From: an uncultured Pelagibacteraceae bacterium | Lineage (GTDB): Bacteria > Pseudomonadota > Alphaproteobacteria > Pelagibacterales > Pelagibacteraceae | Assembly (NCBI GenBank): GCA_902538525.1 | Contig: CACBFA010000002.1 | Coordinates: forward strand, 62,001-126,000 | Length of the DNA stretch: 64,000 nucleotides | Direction of reading: 5' to 3' | Shown here: one piece after another, positions 9,181 through 17,619 of the stretch | Layout of the letters: each line of letters opens with the position of its first letter | Numbering within the stretch: the first letter of the stretch is position 1 | Made by a program: the position numbers and the translations under genes | The notes under the pieces: generated by a model | What the model was told of the DNA's origin: nothing | Seen by the model: the letters and a program-made list of their open reading frames with translations, nothing else | Databases searched by the model: none

Positions 9181-9262
9181 ATAATTCCTTAAATAAGTGT
9201 TTTAGTTATTTTTTAAAATGCGGACATTACAAAAAAGATGATAAAAGGCAATATTTAACTTA
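9181..9262 (-). promoter_or_regulatory. hppA leader with Shine-Dalgarno sequence
   Basis: 82-base spacer between thiL (same strand, upstream) and hppA. On the minus strand AAGGAA (complement of 9185-9190) lies 4-5 bases before the hppA ATG, one of the few clear ribosome binding sites in this window. A loose TTGCCT-16-TAATGT promoter candidate lies further upstream. No stable hairpin or riboswitch pattern is seen. Confidence 0.5.
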
Positions 9263-10222
9263 TCAGAATTTATGAGAATAACCCTGGTATTTAAGGTATT
9301 TTAATGGAATTCTCCTATTATCTAATAGGTAATTTTTTGATTTACTATTAATTTGCCCAATAATAGAAATTTTTTGATTCATTTTAGAGGACAATATTTT
9401 TATATATTTTCTCTTTGACTTAGAAGCTGTAAATAAAATTTGATAATCATCACCATTGAAAAAATACTCCAATTTGTTGAGTTTTTTTTGTTTAATTAAT
9501 AGTTTTAAATGATTTGATATTGGGATCTTATCTATATCGATTAAATACCCAAGTTTTTGTTTATTTATTAATTTGTTGAGATCAATTATCAATCCATCAG
9601 AAATATCCATAGAGCAGTTTGCCATTTTAAAAAGATGTGAACTAAACTTTATAGGCAGATTAGGCGAGTAATATTTATCAATAAAATATTTTTTTTTATT
9701 TGAGTTTAGCTTAATTTTATTTTTTAAAACTTTTAAACCAATGTAACTATCACCCACATTACCAGTTAAATAAATATCATCTCCAATTTTTGCTTTATTT
9801 CTATAAACAATTTTATTTGAATATCCTAAAGATATAACTGTAAAACTTAGATTTTTTGAGGATGTAGTATCACCGCCTGATAATTTGATGTTAAATTTAT
9901 TTTGTTCATTAAATAAGGATTTATTAATTAATGACATATTTTTTTTTGTAAAATGTTTTTTGTTACCTGAGGAAGCTATAAAGAAATAATTTGGTTTTAC
10001 TCCTTTAGCATAAATATCTGAAATAGATGATCTTATTATTTTCCTTATTACAAGATCTGGTTTTTTGAAATTTAAAAAATGTACACCTTCATTGTAAGTA
10101 TCAATAGAGACAACTAATTTTTTATTTTTATCAAAAAAAACATCATCATTTAAGTTAAGTGAAGGTGGATTATTTTTGGATAATTTTTTTAAATAATTAT
10201 CTATTAAGAATTCTTCATTCAT
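9263..10222 (-). CDS. thiL: thiamine-monophosphate kinase
   Basis: 319 residues. It phosphorylates thiamine monophosphate to the coenzyme thiamine diphosphate. Visible family features are the N-terminal DDVFFD acidic motif, SIDTYNEGVHF (active-site Asp and EGVHF), IIRSSISDIYAKGVKPN, the GDTTSS loop, GDDIYLTGNVGDS and MDISDGLI. The protein is Lys-rich compared with relatives but all motifs align. It overlaps the nusB stop by one base at its start, placing it as the last gene of the nrdR-rib-nusB-thiL series. Confidence 0.9.
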   Translation of the reverse strand: MNEEFLIDNYLKKLSKNNPPSLNLNDDVFFDKNKKLVVSIDTYNEGVHFLNFKKPDLVIRKIIRSSISDIYAKGVKPNYFFIASSGNKKHFTKKNMSLINKSLFNEQNKFNIKLSGGDTTSSKNLSFTVISLGYSNKIVYRNKAKIGDDIYLTGNVGDSYIGLKVLKNKIKLNSNKKKYFIDKYYSPNLPIKFSSHLFKMANCSMDISDGLIIDLNKLINKQKLGYLIDIDKIPISNHLKLLIKQKKLNKLEYFFNGDDYQILFTASKSKRKYIKILSSKMNQKISIIGQINSKSKNYLLDNRRIPLKYLKYQGYSHKF

Positions 10223-10617
10223 CAGTTTCTTAATTTCCTTGAAATTTTATCAAGCAAAGCATTTAAGTATTTTGTTTGCGATAAATCTATAAAGAAGTTG
10301 GAAGCATTAAGATATTCTTTGATAATTATCTTTGATGATATTTTTGGTTTATACATTAATTCAAAAATTGCGCTTTTAATTATTAATTGAAATACTTTAT
10401 CTAAATTAGAAATTTTTAGATCTTCTTTTAAATGTTTGGTAATTTCTTCATGAATTATATCATCTCTTTCAATTGTGCCATTTACCACGTCTTTAATAAA
10501 CTTTTTGAAACGATGTTTTGGAAAATTTAATTCTACTTCATTGTTATAATATTTGCTGTATAGCTTCTGTATTATAATAACTCTTGGGTTATTTTTTTTA
10601 CTAAAATGAAGTGGCAT
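10222..10617 (-). CDS. nusB: transcription antitermination factor NusB
   Basis: 131 residues, all-helical. It matches NusB in PRVIIIQKLYSKYY near the N-terminus, the central IERDDIIHEEI helix, the LDKVFQLIIKSAIFELMYKPKISSKIIIKEYLNASNFF block and the terminal KYLNALLDKISRKL. With NusE (S10, encoded at 63341) it binds boxA RNA and supports rRNA antitermination. It follows ribH with one base between them, the conserved ribH-nusB order. Confidence 0.9.
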   Translation of the reverse strand: MPLHFSKKNNPRVIIIQKLYSKYYNNEVELNFPKHRFKKFIKDVVNGTIERDDIIHEEITKHLKEDLKISNLDKVFQLIIKSAIFELMYKPKISSKIIIKEYLNASNFFIDLSQTKYLNALLDKISRKLRN

Positions 10618-10618
10618 T

Positions 10619-11005
10619 TTATAACGATAATATTATTTTTACTGCGTTGGCTGCCTCTTTACCCTTTTTTCCACGTGCTATAGCTTGGTTTTTATTTAAA
10701 CAAGTAATTATTCCGTTGCCAACAGGTTTTTTTGACTCCACAGATATATTCATAATTGCATCAGTTGTTGATTTAGATATAAAATCAAAATGAGGAGTTT
10801 GACCTTTAATTACACATCCAAGTGCTACAAAACCATCATATTTTTTTAAATTTTTAGAAATAACTACTGGTATCTCAAATACACCCGGAACAGAGATTAT
10901 ATTGATTTTTGCAAAATTCTTTAATTCATTCTTAGCACTTTTAAGAAGAGCAGTTGAAATATCTTTATAATAGTTTGCTTGTATAATTAAAACTTTATTT
11001 TTCAT
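10619..11005 (-). CDS. ribH: 6,7-dimethyl-8-ribityllumazine synthase
   Basis: 128 residues, at the short end for the family. It condenses 5-amino-6-ribitylaminouracil with dihydroxybutanone phosphate. Family motifs: VPGVFEIPVVISKNL, the GCVIKGQTPHFDFIS loop with the catalytic-site His, and a KPVGNGIITCLNKNQAIARG segment. The N-terminal arm before IIQANYYKDIS is very short. The start overlaps the ribBA stop by ATGA. Confidence 0.93.
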   Translation of the reverse strand: MKNKVLIIQANYYKDISTALLKSAKNELKNFAKINIISVPGVFEIPVVISKNLKKYDGFVALGCVIKGQTPHFDFISKSTTDAIMNISVESKKPVGNGIITCLNKNQAIARGKKGKEAANAVKIILSL

Positions 11006-12105
11006 TTTATAATTTCTTGTTTAATAATCTTGATACCATAACCATCCAACCCAACAACCTTTTTTAGAGTTCTAGTAACTAATATCATTTTCTTTATTTT
11101 TAAAGATTTAATTATTTGAGCTCCAATACCATAACTTTTTATTAATTGATCCTTTTCTTTAGTCTTAGACTTTTTAACTTTAAATTCTTTAAGTGTTTGA
11201 GTAACAGATTTTAAATTTGGATCTCTTATAAAAATCATAACGCAATTGCTATGTTTTTTAAAATATTTTAAAGTTTTTTCAAATGAGTTAGGAAGTTTTT
11301 GATTAATTAGATAATTTTGAACTACATTAGATGAAATAACTCTAACTCTTGGTGATTTACTTTTATTAACTTTGCCCTTAACTAATGCAAAATGTTCAGA
11401 ACCATCAATTGAATTCTCAAACACATAAATTTTGAATTTTTGATTATTTAAATTAATTGTAGAAGTTTTTTTTAATTTAATAAGATTTTCTTTTCTTAGT
11501 CTGTATGAAATTAAGTCTTCGATTTTAGCAATATGAAGTTTATGTTTACTTGCAAATTTTAATAAGTCATCGCCTTTTGCCATCGAACCATCTTCATTCA
11601 TAATCTCACATATTACAGCAGCTGGAATTTTGTTGCCAAGTCTAGCTATGTCAACAGATGCTTCTGTGTGACCGGCTCTAACTAGCACTCCACCTTCTCG
11701 AGAAATGATTGGAAAGACGTGACCAGGAGAAACTATTTCTTTTTTTAATACATTTTTTTTTGTGGCAACTTTTATTGTTCGTGATCGGTCTTTAGCTGAA
11801 ATACCTGTGGTTATACCCTTCTTAGCCTCGATAGAAATGGTAAAAGCTGTTTGGTTCCTCGATTGATTAACAGGAGCCATAAATGTTAGTCCAAGTTTAT
11901 TTGCTTGATTTTTATTTAGTGTTAGACAAATTAAACCTCTACCATTTTTTGCCATAAAGTTAATTTTTTTAGAACTAACATCACTGGCATTAAATACTAA
12001 ATCGCCCTCATTTTCTCGATTTTCATCATCTACAAGAATATACATTCCCCCTCTTTTTGAGATAGAAATAATCTTTTCTATTGGGCTAAATTTATTTTTT
12101 ATCAT
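11002..12105 (-). CDS. ribBA: 3,4-dihydroxy-2-butanone 4-phosphate synthase fused to a degenerate GTP cyclohydrolase II domain
   Basis: 367 residues. Residues 1 to about 205 are a complete RibB domain: DDENRENEGDLV (Mg2+ acidic loop), GRGLICLTL, TGISAKDRS, SPGHVFPI and RAGHTEASVDIARL. It makes dihydroxybutanone phosphate from ribulose 5-phosphate. The C-terminal half has the RibA fold pattern and keeps SYGIGAQII near the end. It lacks the zinc cysteines (no CxC block where RCDCG is expected) and the catalytic RQEGRNIGL motif reads RDPNLKSV. GTP cyclohydrolase activity is therefore unlikely from this protein. It overlaps ribE by 14 bases. Confidence 0.9.
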   Translation of the reverse strand: MIKNKFSPIEKIISISKRGGMYILVDDENRENEGDLVFNASDVSSKKINFMAKNGRGLICLTLNKNQANKLGLTFMAPVNQSRNQTAFTISIEAKKGITTGISAKDRSRTIKVATKKNVLKKEIVSPGHVFPIISREGGVLVRAGHTEASVDIARLGNKIPAAVICEIMNEDGSMAKGDDLLKFASKHKLHIAKIEDLISYRLRKENLIKLKKTSTINLNNQKFKIYVFENSIDGSEHFALVKGKVNKSKSPRVRVISSNVVQNYLINQKLPNSFEKTLKYFKKHSNCVMIFIRDPNLKSVTQTLKEFKVKKSKTKEKDQLIKSYGIGAQIIKSLKIKKMILVTRTLKKVVGLDGYGIKIIKQEIIK

Positions 12106-12685
12106 TAATAAATTTTTTTACATACTTAGATAAAATATCAATTTCAATATTAACCAAATCATTTTTTTTAATGTTTGCTAAATTTGTAAGTTTTAGTGTA
12201 TGTGGAATAACCCAAATTTCAAATTTATTCTTCTTTATCTTGGCTATGGTTAAAGATACACCATTTATCAAGATTGATGCTTTCTCAACTAAAAATTTAT
12301 AAAATTTTTTATCAATACTAAATTCGTAAATTGTAGATTTATCTACATTTGTTAAATTTGTAACTTTGCTTACTGTATCAACATGACCTTGACAAATATG
12401 ACCTGAAATATTTTGTCCATACTTTAAAGGTAGTTCTAAATTAACATAATCACCAACATTAGATTTCTTAAATTTTGATTTTCTAATAGTTTCATTTGAT
12501 AAATAAAATTCAGATATACTTTTTTTATATGATATTAATGTTAAGCAGACACCATCACAGGAGATAGATATTCCTAATTGCTTATTAGTTAATTTTAATT
12601 TTGACTTTATAAAGACGTTTATTCCTTTAGCTCTTTTGGTAATTTTTGTAATTTTACCTTTATTAAAAATTATTCCATTAAACAT
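12092..12685 (-). CDS. ribE: riboflavin synthase alpha chain
   Basis: 197 residues with the internal two-fold repeat of RibE: MFNGIIFNKGKI at the start, SCDGVCLTLI in repeat one, GHICQGHVDTV at the boundary and INGVSLTIAKI in repeat two. It dismutates two lumazines to riboflavin. The start directly follows the ribD stop; the end overlaps ribBA. The order ribD-ribE-ribBA-ribH is the conserved riboflavin operon. Confidence 0.94.
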   Translation of the reverse strand: MFNGIIFNKGKITKITKRAKGINVFIKSKLKLTNKQLGISISCDGVCLTLISYKKSISEFYLSNETIRKSKFKKSNVGDYVNLELPLKYGQNISGHICQGHVDTVSKVTNLTNVDKSTIYEFSIDKKFYKFLVEKASILINGVSLTIAKIKKNKFEIWVIPHTLKLTNLANIKKNDLVNIEIDILSKYVKKFINDKK

Positions 12686-13780
12686 TTACTGATACCTAAA
12701 AAGTTTTTCTTTATCTAAAAAAGTATTAATTTGCGATCTTTTTTTAAATTTTTTAGACAATAATTCAATAAAAGAATTCAAAGCAACTGAATTTTTTAAA
12801 TTAATTTTATTATCAGCTTTGAATAAATAGAAATCATTTATTAAATTGTTGTTTAAAAAAGATTTTAAAAGATTTGGACCCGACTCAAGTAATAAATTTG
12901 CATAACCTAATGTGTATATTTTTTTTAAAATGGTACTTAAATCAAAACTATTATTTTCTATTTCCATAAAAATTAGTTTTGCATTTTTATTTTTAAATTT
13001 ATTAATAATATTTTTATCTTTTTTATTATGAAAAATATAAGTTTTATTTAAGTTAGGTTTTAATACTTTCGAATTTATTTTAGTCTTCAAGTCTTTATCA
13101 ATAATAAATTTTACTGGTGAAAACTTTTCTAAACCTTGAATTCTACAATTTAAATTAGGATTGTCAGAGTTAATAGTTTTATAAGATGTTAAAATTGCTT
13201 GATTTCTATATCTTAATAAATGAGATACTTTATGAGAATGTTCATTTGTAATTTTTTTTTTAAATAAATAAATTTTATTATTTTTAGAAACAGCTAATTT
13301 TCCAGTAACGTATGGAATATCATTAAATTTTGAGAATTTATAATCTTTGTAAAAATGATTTGCCTCATTTTTAATTAAACCAATTTTAGCCAAAATATTA
13401 TTTTTTTTTAAAACACTTTTTGTTTTTTTTGCTGTTCGTTTATCAAAATCTTCAATCGAATAATTAACTAATTTAATCTTATTTTTTATAATAATGTTTG
13501 TACAAGGGGGTGTTTTTCCATAATGGATACAGGGTTCTAATGTTACATACATATTTGAATTTTTGAAATTTATTTTATTATTTTTTAAGGCTACTACTTC
13601 AGCATGAGGTCTGCCGTTAATATCTGTCTTTCCGTAAGAAATGATTTCATCTTTGTGTGTTATTACACATCCGACTGATGGATTTAGTCCTGTTAGTCCC
13701 TTATTTTGATTGGCAAGTTCAAGTGCCAATCTCATGAATGCTTTATTTTTTTCTGATGATTTATCTTTTCTTAAAGACAT
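12686..13780 (-). CDS. ribD: bifunctional pyrimidine deaminase/reductase RibD
   Basis: About 364 residues from the ATG at 13778-13780. A longer ORF reaches 13843 but would overlap nrdR by 83 bases; the chosen start overlaps by 20, and an ATG at 13733-13735 is a further alternative. The N-terminal deaminase has [18 protein letters not shown] (zinc His and catalytic Glu) and [13 protein letters not shown] (zinc Cys). The C-terminal reductase half (from about residue 150 of this start) is poorly conserved and Lys/Asn-rich but keeps VTGKLAVS and [11 protein letters not shown]. Two successive steps of riboflavin synthesis. Confidence 0.88.
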   Translation of the reverse strand: MSLRKDKSSEKNKAFMRLALELANQNKGLTGLNPSVGCVITHKDEIISYGKTDINGRPHAEVVALKNNKINFKNSNMYVTLEPCIHYGKTPPCTNIIIKNKIKLVNYSIEDFDKRTAKKTKSVLKKNNILAKIGLIKNEANHFYKDYKFSKFNDIPYVTGKLAVSKNNKIYLFKKKITNEHSHKVSHLLRYRNQAILTSYKTINSDNPNLNCRIQGLEKFSPVKFIIDKDLKTKINSKVLKPNLNKTYIFHNKKDKNIINKFKNKNAKLIFMEIENNSFDLSTILKKIYTLGYANLLLESGPNLLKSFLNNNLINDFYLFKADNKINLKNSVALNSFIELLSKKFKKRSQINTFLDKEKLFRYQ

Positions 13781-14219
13781 CGATTTTATCAACAAATTGA
13801 ACGAAGTCTTTTTCTTCTCTAAAATTTCTATATACTGATGCAAATCTTACATAAGCAACTGGGTCCAATTCTTTTAATCCGTCCATTACCATTGTGCCTA
13901 TTGTGTTCGAAGAAATTTCACTTTGACCAAATTCTTCTAATGATCGAGAAATTTTAGAAATAAATTTTTCTACTGTTTCAGTATCAAGAGGTCTTTTTTT
14001 TAGAGCTACATAAATGGATTTAGACAATTTATCTCTATCAAATGGAGATTTTCTTCCATTTTTTTTTACAATTGTTAGCTCACGAAATTGAACTCTTTCA
14101 AATGTAGTAAATCTTTGACCACAGCTACAAAGCCTCCTTCTTCTTATAGCTGTTCCATCTTCAGTAGGTCTAGAATCTACAACTGAAGTTTCACCTTTTT
14201 TATCACAGGGACAAATCAT
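13761..14219 (-). CDS. nrdR: transcriptional repressor NrdR
   Basis: 152 residues. It represses ribonucleotide reductase genes by binding NrdR boxes when its ATP-cone senses dATP/ATP. Recognised by [26 protein letters not shown], the ATP-cone start [15 protein letters not shown] and [15 protein letters not shown]. The N-terminal zinc ribbon is odd: the first knuckle reads CPC (residues 3-5) and the second CSC, where the family has CPxC and CxxC. Both spacings are one residue short. The order glyA-nrdR-ribD is conserved. It overlaps ribD. Confidence 0.92.
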   Translation of the reverse strand: MICPCDKKGETSVVDSRPTEDGTAIRRRRLCSCGQRFTTFERVQFRELTIVKKNGRKSPFDRDKLSKSIYVALKKRPLDTETVEKFISKISRSLEEFGQSEISSNTIGTMVMDGLKELDPVAYVRFASVYRNFREEKDFVQFVDKIDVFKKR

Positions 14220-14225
14220 AATTCA

Positions 14226-15536
14226 TTATCCCAAATTTTTATAAATTGGGAAATTTGAACATAAATCAACAACTTCTTTTCTTACTTCGTCTTCTATTTT
14301 AGTATTATCATCAGGGTTGGATGACAAACCTTTAATTACTTTAGTAATTAACTCACCAACTATTTTAAATTCATTTAAACCAAATCCTCGAGTAGTTGCT
14401 GCCTGAGAACCTAGTCTTATACCTGACGTTACCATTGGACTTTCTGTATCAAATGGAATTCCATTTTTATTACACGTTATATTAGCACGTGATAAACTTT
14501 CAGCTGCAGCATTACCTTTTACATCAAAAGGTCTTAAATCTACCAACATTAAATGAGTATCTGTTCCTCCAGAATAAATCTTAAAACCATTTGATTTTAA
14601 TGTTTCTGCGAGAATTTTTGCATTAGCTAAAACATTAGATATATATTCTTTGAAAGAAGGTTCTAATGCCTCTTTAAATCCAACTGCTTTTGCTGCTATT
14701 ATATGCATCAGAGGGCCACCCTGATAACCAGGAAATACAGCTGTATTAATTTTTTTATAAATATCTTCGTGATTTGTTAAAATAATTCCACCTCTGGCGC
14801 TTCTAAAAACTTTATGAGTTGTAGATGTAACGACATGAGCATGATCAACAGGATTTGGATAGCCTTTACCAGCAACAAGACCTGAAAAGTGAGCCATATC
14901 TACCATAAAGAATGCTCCAACCTTATCAGCAATTTCTCTAAATCTTTTAAAATCAATCACCCTAGAATATGCACTACCTCCAGCAATTATAAGTTTAGGT
15001 TTATTTTCAATTGCTAATCTTTCAACTTCGTCATAATCGATTAATTCAGATGTTTTGTCCACATCGTAACTTATTGCATTAAACCATTTGCCTGACATTG
15101 CAATTTTAAGACCATGAGTAATATGGCCTCCAGAATTTAAACTCATTCCCATAAATGTGTCACCTGGCTTTAATAAGGCTAAAAAAACTGCTCCGTTAGC
15201 TTGCGCACCAGAGTGAGGTTGTGAATTAGCAAATTTACAATTGAAGAGTTTTTTTAATCTATCATTAGCTAGAGACTCGGCAACGTCAACATGTTCACAA
15301 CCGTTATAATATCTTTTACCTGGGTAACCTTCAGCATACTTATTTGTAAGAACGGAACCTTGTGCTTCTAAAACAGCTTGTGAAACTATGTTTTCTGATG
15401 CAATTAATTCGATATGATTTTGTTGTCTGATTAATTCTTTATTTACTGCGTCAAATATTTCTGGATCAGCTTCAGACAATTTTTTCTCAAAAAAGTTTTC
15501 ATATTGAGTATTTAAATATTTTTTTTCACTAGACAT
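14226..15536 (-). CDS. glyA: serine hydroxymethyltransferase
   Basis: 436 residues. PLP enzyme interconverting serine plus THF with glycine plus 5,10-methylene-THF. It has [48 protein letters not shown] and the Schiff-base lysine in [14 protein letters not shown]. Length and motifs are complete. It would connect the glycine and methylene-THF released by sarcosine oxidase (27335-32415) to serine. It is 8 bases downstream of rpiB and 6 bases upstream of nrdR, so probably operonic with both. Confidence 0.96.
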   Translation of the reverse strand: MSSEKKYLNTQYENFFEKKLSEADPEIFDAVNKELIRQQNHIELIASENIVSQAVLEAQGSVLTNKYAEGYPGKRYYNGCEHVDVAESLANDRLKKLFNCKFANSQPHSGAQANGAVFLALLKPGDTFMGMSLNSGGHITHGLKIAMSGKWFNAISYDVDKTSELIDYDEVERLAIENKPKLIIAGGSAYSRVIDFKRFREIADKVGAFFMVDMAHFSGLVAGKGYPNPVDHAHVVTSTTHKVFRSARGGIILTNHEDIYKKINTAVFPGYQGGPLMHIIAAKAVGFKEALEPSFKEYISNVLANAKILAETLKSNGFKIYSGGTDTHLMLVDLRPFDVKGNAAAESLSRANITCNKNGIPFDTESPMVTSGIRLGSQAATTRGFGLNEFKIVGELITKVIKGLSSNPDDNTKIEDEVRKEVVDLCSNFPIYKNLG

Positions 15537-15544
15537 TTATTTAC

Positions 15545-15970
15545 CTATAATTTTTTAATTCTTTTAATATGTCTACCGCCCTCAAACTCAGTTTTTAGAA
15601 AGCTCTCAACACATTTTAAGGCAACTGTTTTTTTAATAAGCCTCTCACCCAATGTTATAACATTTGCATCATTATGCAATCGCGATAATTTGGCATTTTT
15701 TACTGAATAGCATAAAGCTGCGCGTATTCCCCTATTTTTGTTTGCAGCAATAGACATTCCAACTCCTGAACCACAGACAAGTATTCCTACATGATTCTTA
15801 TTTTTCACCACTTCTTTACAAAGTTTATGTGCAAAATCAGGATAATCAACAGACTTCTTATTTTGTTTCGGCCCTAAATCTTTTATTGGATAATTTTTAT
15901 TAAAATATCTTAAAATATTCATCTTTAAATTAAAACCACCATGATCAGAAGCAATAAAAATTTTTTTCAA
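15545..15970 (-). CDS. rpiB: ribose 5-phosphate isomerase B
   Basis: 141 residues of the LacAB/RpiB family. IASDHGGFNLK at the N-terminus (Asp-His) and VCGSGVGMSIAANK (active-site Cys and anion hole) are present, with NVITLGERLI after them. It interconverts ribulose and ribose 5-phosphate, and the former is the RibB substrate. The order rpiB-glyA-nrdR-rib is common in alphaproteobacteria. Confidence 0.93.
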   Translation of the reverse strand: MKKIFIASDHGGFNLKMNILRYFNKNYPIKDLGPKQNKKSVDYPDFAHKLCKEVVKNKNHVGILVCGSGVGMSIAANKNRGIRAALCYSVKNAKLSRLHNDANVITLGERLIKKTVALKCVESFLKTEFEGGRHIKRIKKL

Positions 15971-15971
15971 T

Positions 15972-16562
15972 TTAATTAAATTTGTAATTTAAAACACAAG
16001 CAACAAGGTGAACTCTATTTTCTTCACCTCCATTAAATGCATTGTGATATTTAGTATTATTAGTAATCCAAACTGAGCCATCTGCTGGCATATGTTTTGC
16101 AACATTATCAACGACCATTATTGCGCCAGGATTTGTGTATATAGGTATATGAAGCCTTGGTTCAGGATCTCTATGCCAACTCAATGTTGATCTTGGCTCT
16201 TTAAGAAGAAGTCTCGTCCTACCTAATTTATACTTTTTAGTTAATTGATCATAAACTTCTTTGAAATAAGTATTTTTAAAATCGTCGACAAATTCTGTAT
16301 ATTTATGTTCATCAATTTTACTTTCCCTCTGTACCTCAACACCTGTACTATCTGGTTTAGTCCAATAAATGCCTCTTACATTATTTCCTTTAATAGAATC
16401 TGGATCACCTGGAATTTGATTTAGTGGTATACCGGCGAAGTGAGGTATTCCAAGACTTGTATCAAAACCTTTTATTTTTAATACTTCATCGCAAGCTTGC
16501 TTTAATTTTATGATATCAAATTTTACATCTTGTTTTTGGAAATCATTGAATAATTGTGACAT
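15972..16562 (-). CDS. aspartyl/asparaginyl beta-hydroxylase-like 2-oxoglutarate dioxygenase
   Basis: 196 residues. The C-terminal half has the double-stranded beta-helix iron site: SWHRDPEPRLHIPIYTN (His-x-Asp), then YHNAFNGGEENRVHLVACV (distal His and the Arg that would bind 2-oxoglutarate). This fits the Asp/Asn/Pro hydroxylase-like family. The substrate is unknown; it could act on a protein, a peptide or a small molecule. No signal peptide. It lies one base upstream of rpiB on the same strand and has its own promoter candidate, so it may lead the rpiB-glyA transcript. Confidence 0.7.
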   Translation of the reverse strand: MSQLFNDFQKQDVKFDIIKLKQACDEVLKIKGFDTSLGIPHFAGIPLNQIPGDPDSIKGNNVRGIYWTKPDSTGVEVQRESKIDEHKYTEFVDDFKNTYFKEVYDQLTKKYKLGRTRLLLKEPRSTLSWHRDPEPRLHIPIYTNPGAIMVVDNVAKHMPADGSVWITNNTKYHNAFNGGEENRVHLVACVLNYKFN

Positions 16563-16586
16563 CGGAGCTCTACTATCTTATAGACT

Positions 16587-16592
16587 ATTATA
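16587..16592 (-). promoter_or_regulatory. -10 element candidate for the dioxygenase-rpiB-glyA transcript
   Basis: The minus strand reads TATAAT here, about 24 bases before the dioxygenase ATG, with TTGATG 19 bases further upstream as a possible -35. It is the only exact -10 consensus on this strand of the 70-base divergent spacer. AT-richness makes chance matches likely. Confidence 0.35.
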
Positions 16593-16627
16593 TTAAATAT
16601 TACTATTGTCGCATCAAAAAAATTAAT

Positions 16628-16642
16628 TGATAATGATTATCA
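16628..16642. promoter_or_regulatory. Fur-type operator overlapping the hemB start codon
   Basis: TGATAATGATTATCA is a perfect 7-1-7 inverted repeat and an exact match to the minimal Fur box pattern TGATAATNATTATCA. It spans the hemB ATG at 16633-16635. The site could bind a Fur-family ferric regulator and tie heme synthesis to iron supply. The regulator gene is not in this window. Confidence 0.6.
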
Positions 16643-17619
16643 CAGGTAGCTATCCTAATTTAAGATTAAGAAGATCAAGAAAATTCAGTTGGTCTAGAAG
16701 ATTAGTTCAAGATAATGATTTATCTTACAATGATTTTATTTTACCTATCTTTCTTACTGAAGGAAAAGCAAAAAAAGTTCCCATTAATTCAATGCCAAAT
16801 GTTTTTAGGTACTCTATTGATAAATTAAAAAGTGTAGTTGATAAAGCACTAAGATTGGGAATACCAATGGTAGCTTTATTCCCTTATACAAATCCAAAAA
16901 AAAAAGATGAATATGGAAATGAAGCATTAAATGAAAATAATTTAGTTTGCCAAGCAATAAAATTCATCAAAAAAAATTATAAAAACGAAATTGGAATAAT
17001 GTGTGATGTTGCATTAGATCCATATACATCACATGGTCATGATGGAATAATTAGAAAAAATGAAATTTTAAATGATGAAACGTTAGAAATATTAATTAAA
17101 CAATCAATATTACAGGCAAAAATGGGTTGCGATGTGATTGCACCCTCAGATATGATGGATGGTAGAGTTTTAAAAATTCGTAAAGCTTTAGATAAAAATA
17201 ATCTTAAAGATGTTCAAATTCTATCTTATGCAGTTAAATATGCATCAAGTTTTTATGGCCCATTCAGAAATGCTGTTGGTTCGAAAAATCTCTTAAAAGG
17301 AGACAAAAAAACTTATCAAATGGATTTTAAAAACAATTATGAATCATTAAGAGAAGTTGCATTAGATATAAAAGAAGGGGCAGATATGATTATAGTAAAA
17401 CCAGGAATGCCATATCTTGATATTATTAGGGAAGTTAAAAATAATTTTAAAATTCCAGTTATCGCGTATCAAGTATCAGGAGAATATAGCCTAATACAAA
17501 ATGCAATTTCAAAAAAAATATTAGATAAAAAATCAGTATATGAGAGCCTAGTTTCTTTTAAAAGAGCTGGTGCGAATGCAATTATAACGTATTTTGCTGA
17601 TCAAATTAAACTAGATTAA
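16633..17619 (+). CDS. hemB: delta-aminolevulinic acid dehydratase (porphobilinogen synthase)
   Basis: 328 residues from the ATG at 16633; an in-frame TTG at 16627 is a weaker start. It condenses two ALA molecules to porphobilinogen in heme synthesis. N-terminal RLRRSR, the metal loop CDVALDPYTSHGHDG, Schiff-base lysine regions SYAVKYASSFYGPFR and IIVKPGMPYLD, and YQVSGEYS are intact. The metal loop has Ala/Asp where zinc enzymes have Cys, so it is the Mg2+-type HemB. A Fur-type palindrome covers the start codon. The 3' end overlaps convergent recO by 9 bases. Confidence 0.95.
   Translation: MIITGSYPNLRLRRSRKFSWSRRLVQDNDLSYNDFILPIFLTEGKAKKVPINSMPNVFRYSIDKLKSVVDKALRLGIPMVALFPYTNPKKKDEYGNEALNENNLVCQAIKFIKKNYKNEIGIMCDVALDPYTSHGHDGIIRKNEILNDETLEILIKQSILQAKMGCDVIAPSDMMDGRVLKIRKALDKNNLKDVQILSYAVKYASSFYGPFRNAVGSKNLLKGDKKTYQMDFKNNYESLREVALDIKEGADMIIVKPGMPYLDIIREVKNNFKIPVIAYQVSGEYSLIQNAISKKILDKKSVYESLVSFKRAGANAIITYFADQIKLD

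Noticed and set aside
9181..9262. Riboswitch in the hppA leader
   Set aside because: 82 bases with no convincing conserved stems; only an ordinary ribosome binding site is supported.
13781..13843. 21-residue N-terminal extension of ribD
   Set aside because: It lies entirely inside nrdR, is not conserved in type, and a closer ATG (13780) precedes the deaminase domain.
14220..14225. FMN riboswitch before the riboflavin genes
   Set aside because: glyA, nrdR and ribD are contiguous or overlapping, so there is no room for one.
16606..16634. TTGTCG-17-GATAAT as the hemB promoter
   Set aside because: Spacing is ideal, but the predicted transcript would begin downstream of the hemB ATG, and no later start codon keeps the conserved N-terminus. 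Kept only as a caveat in the Fur-box finding.
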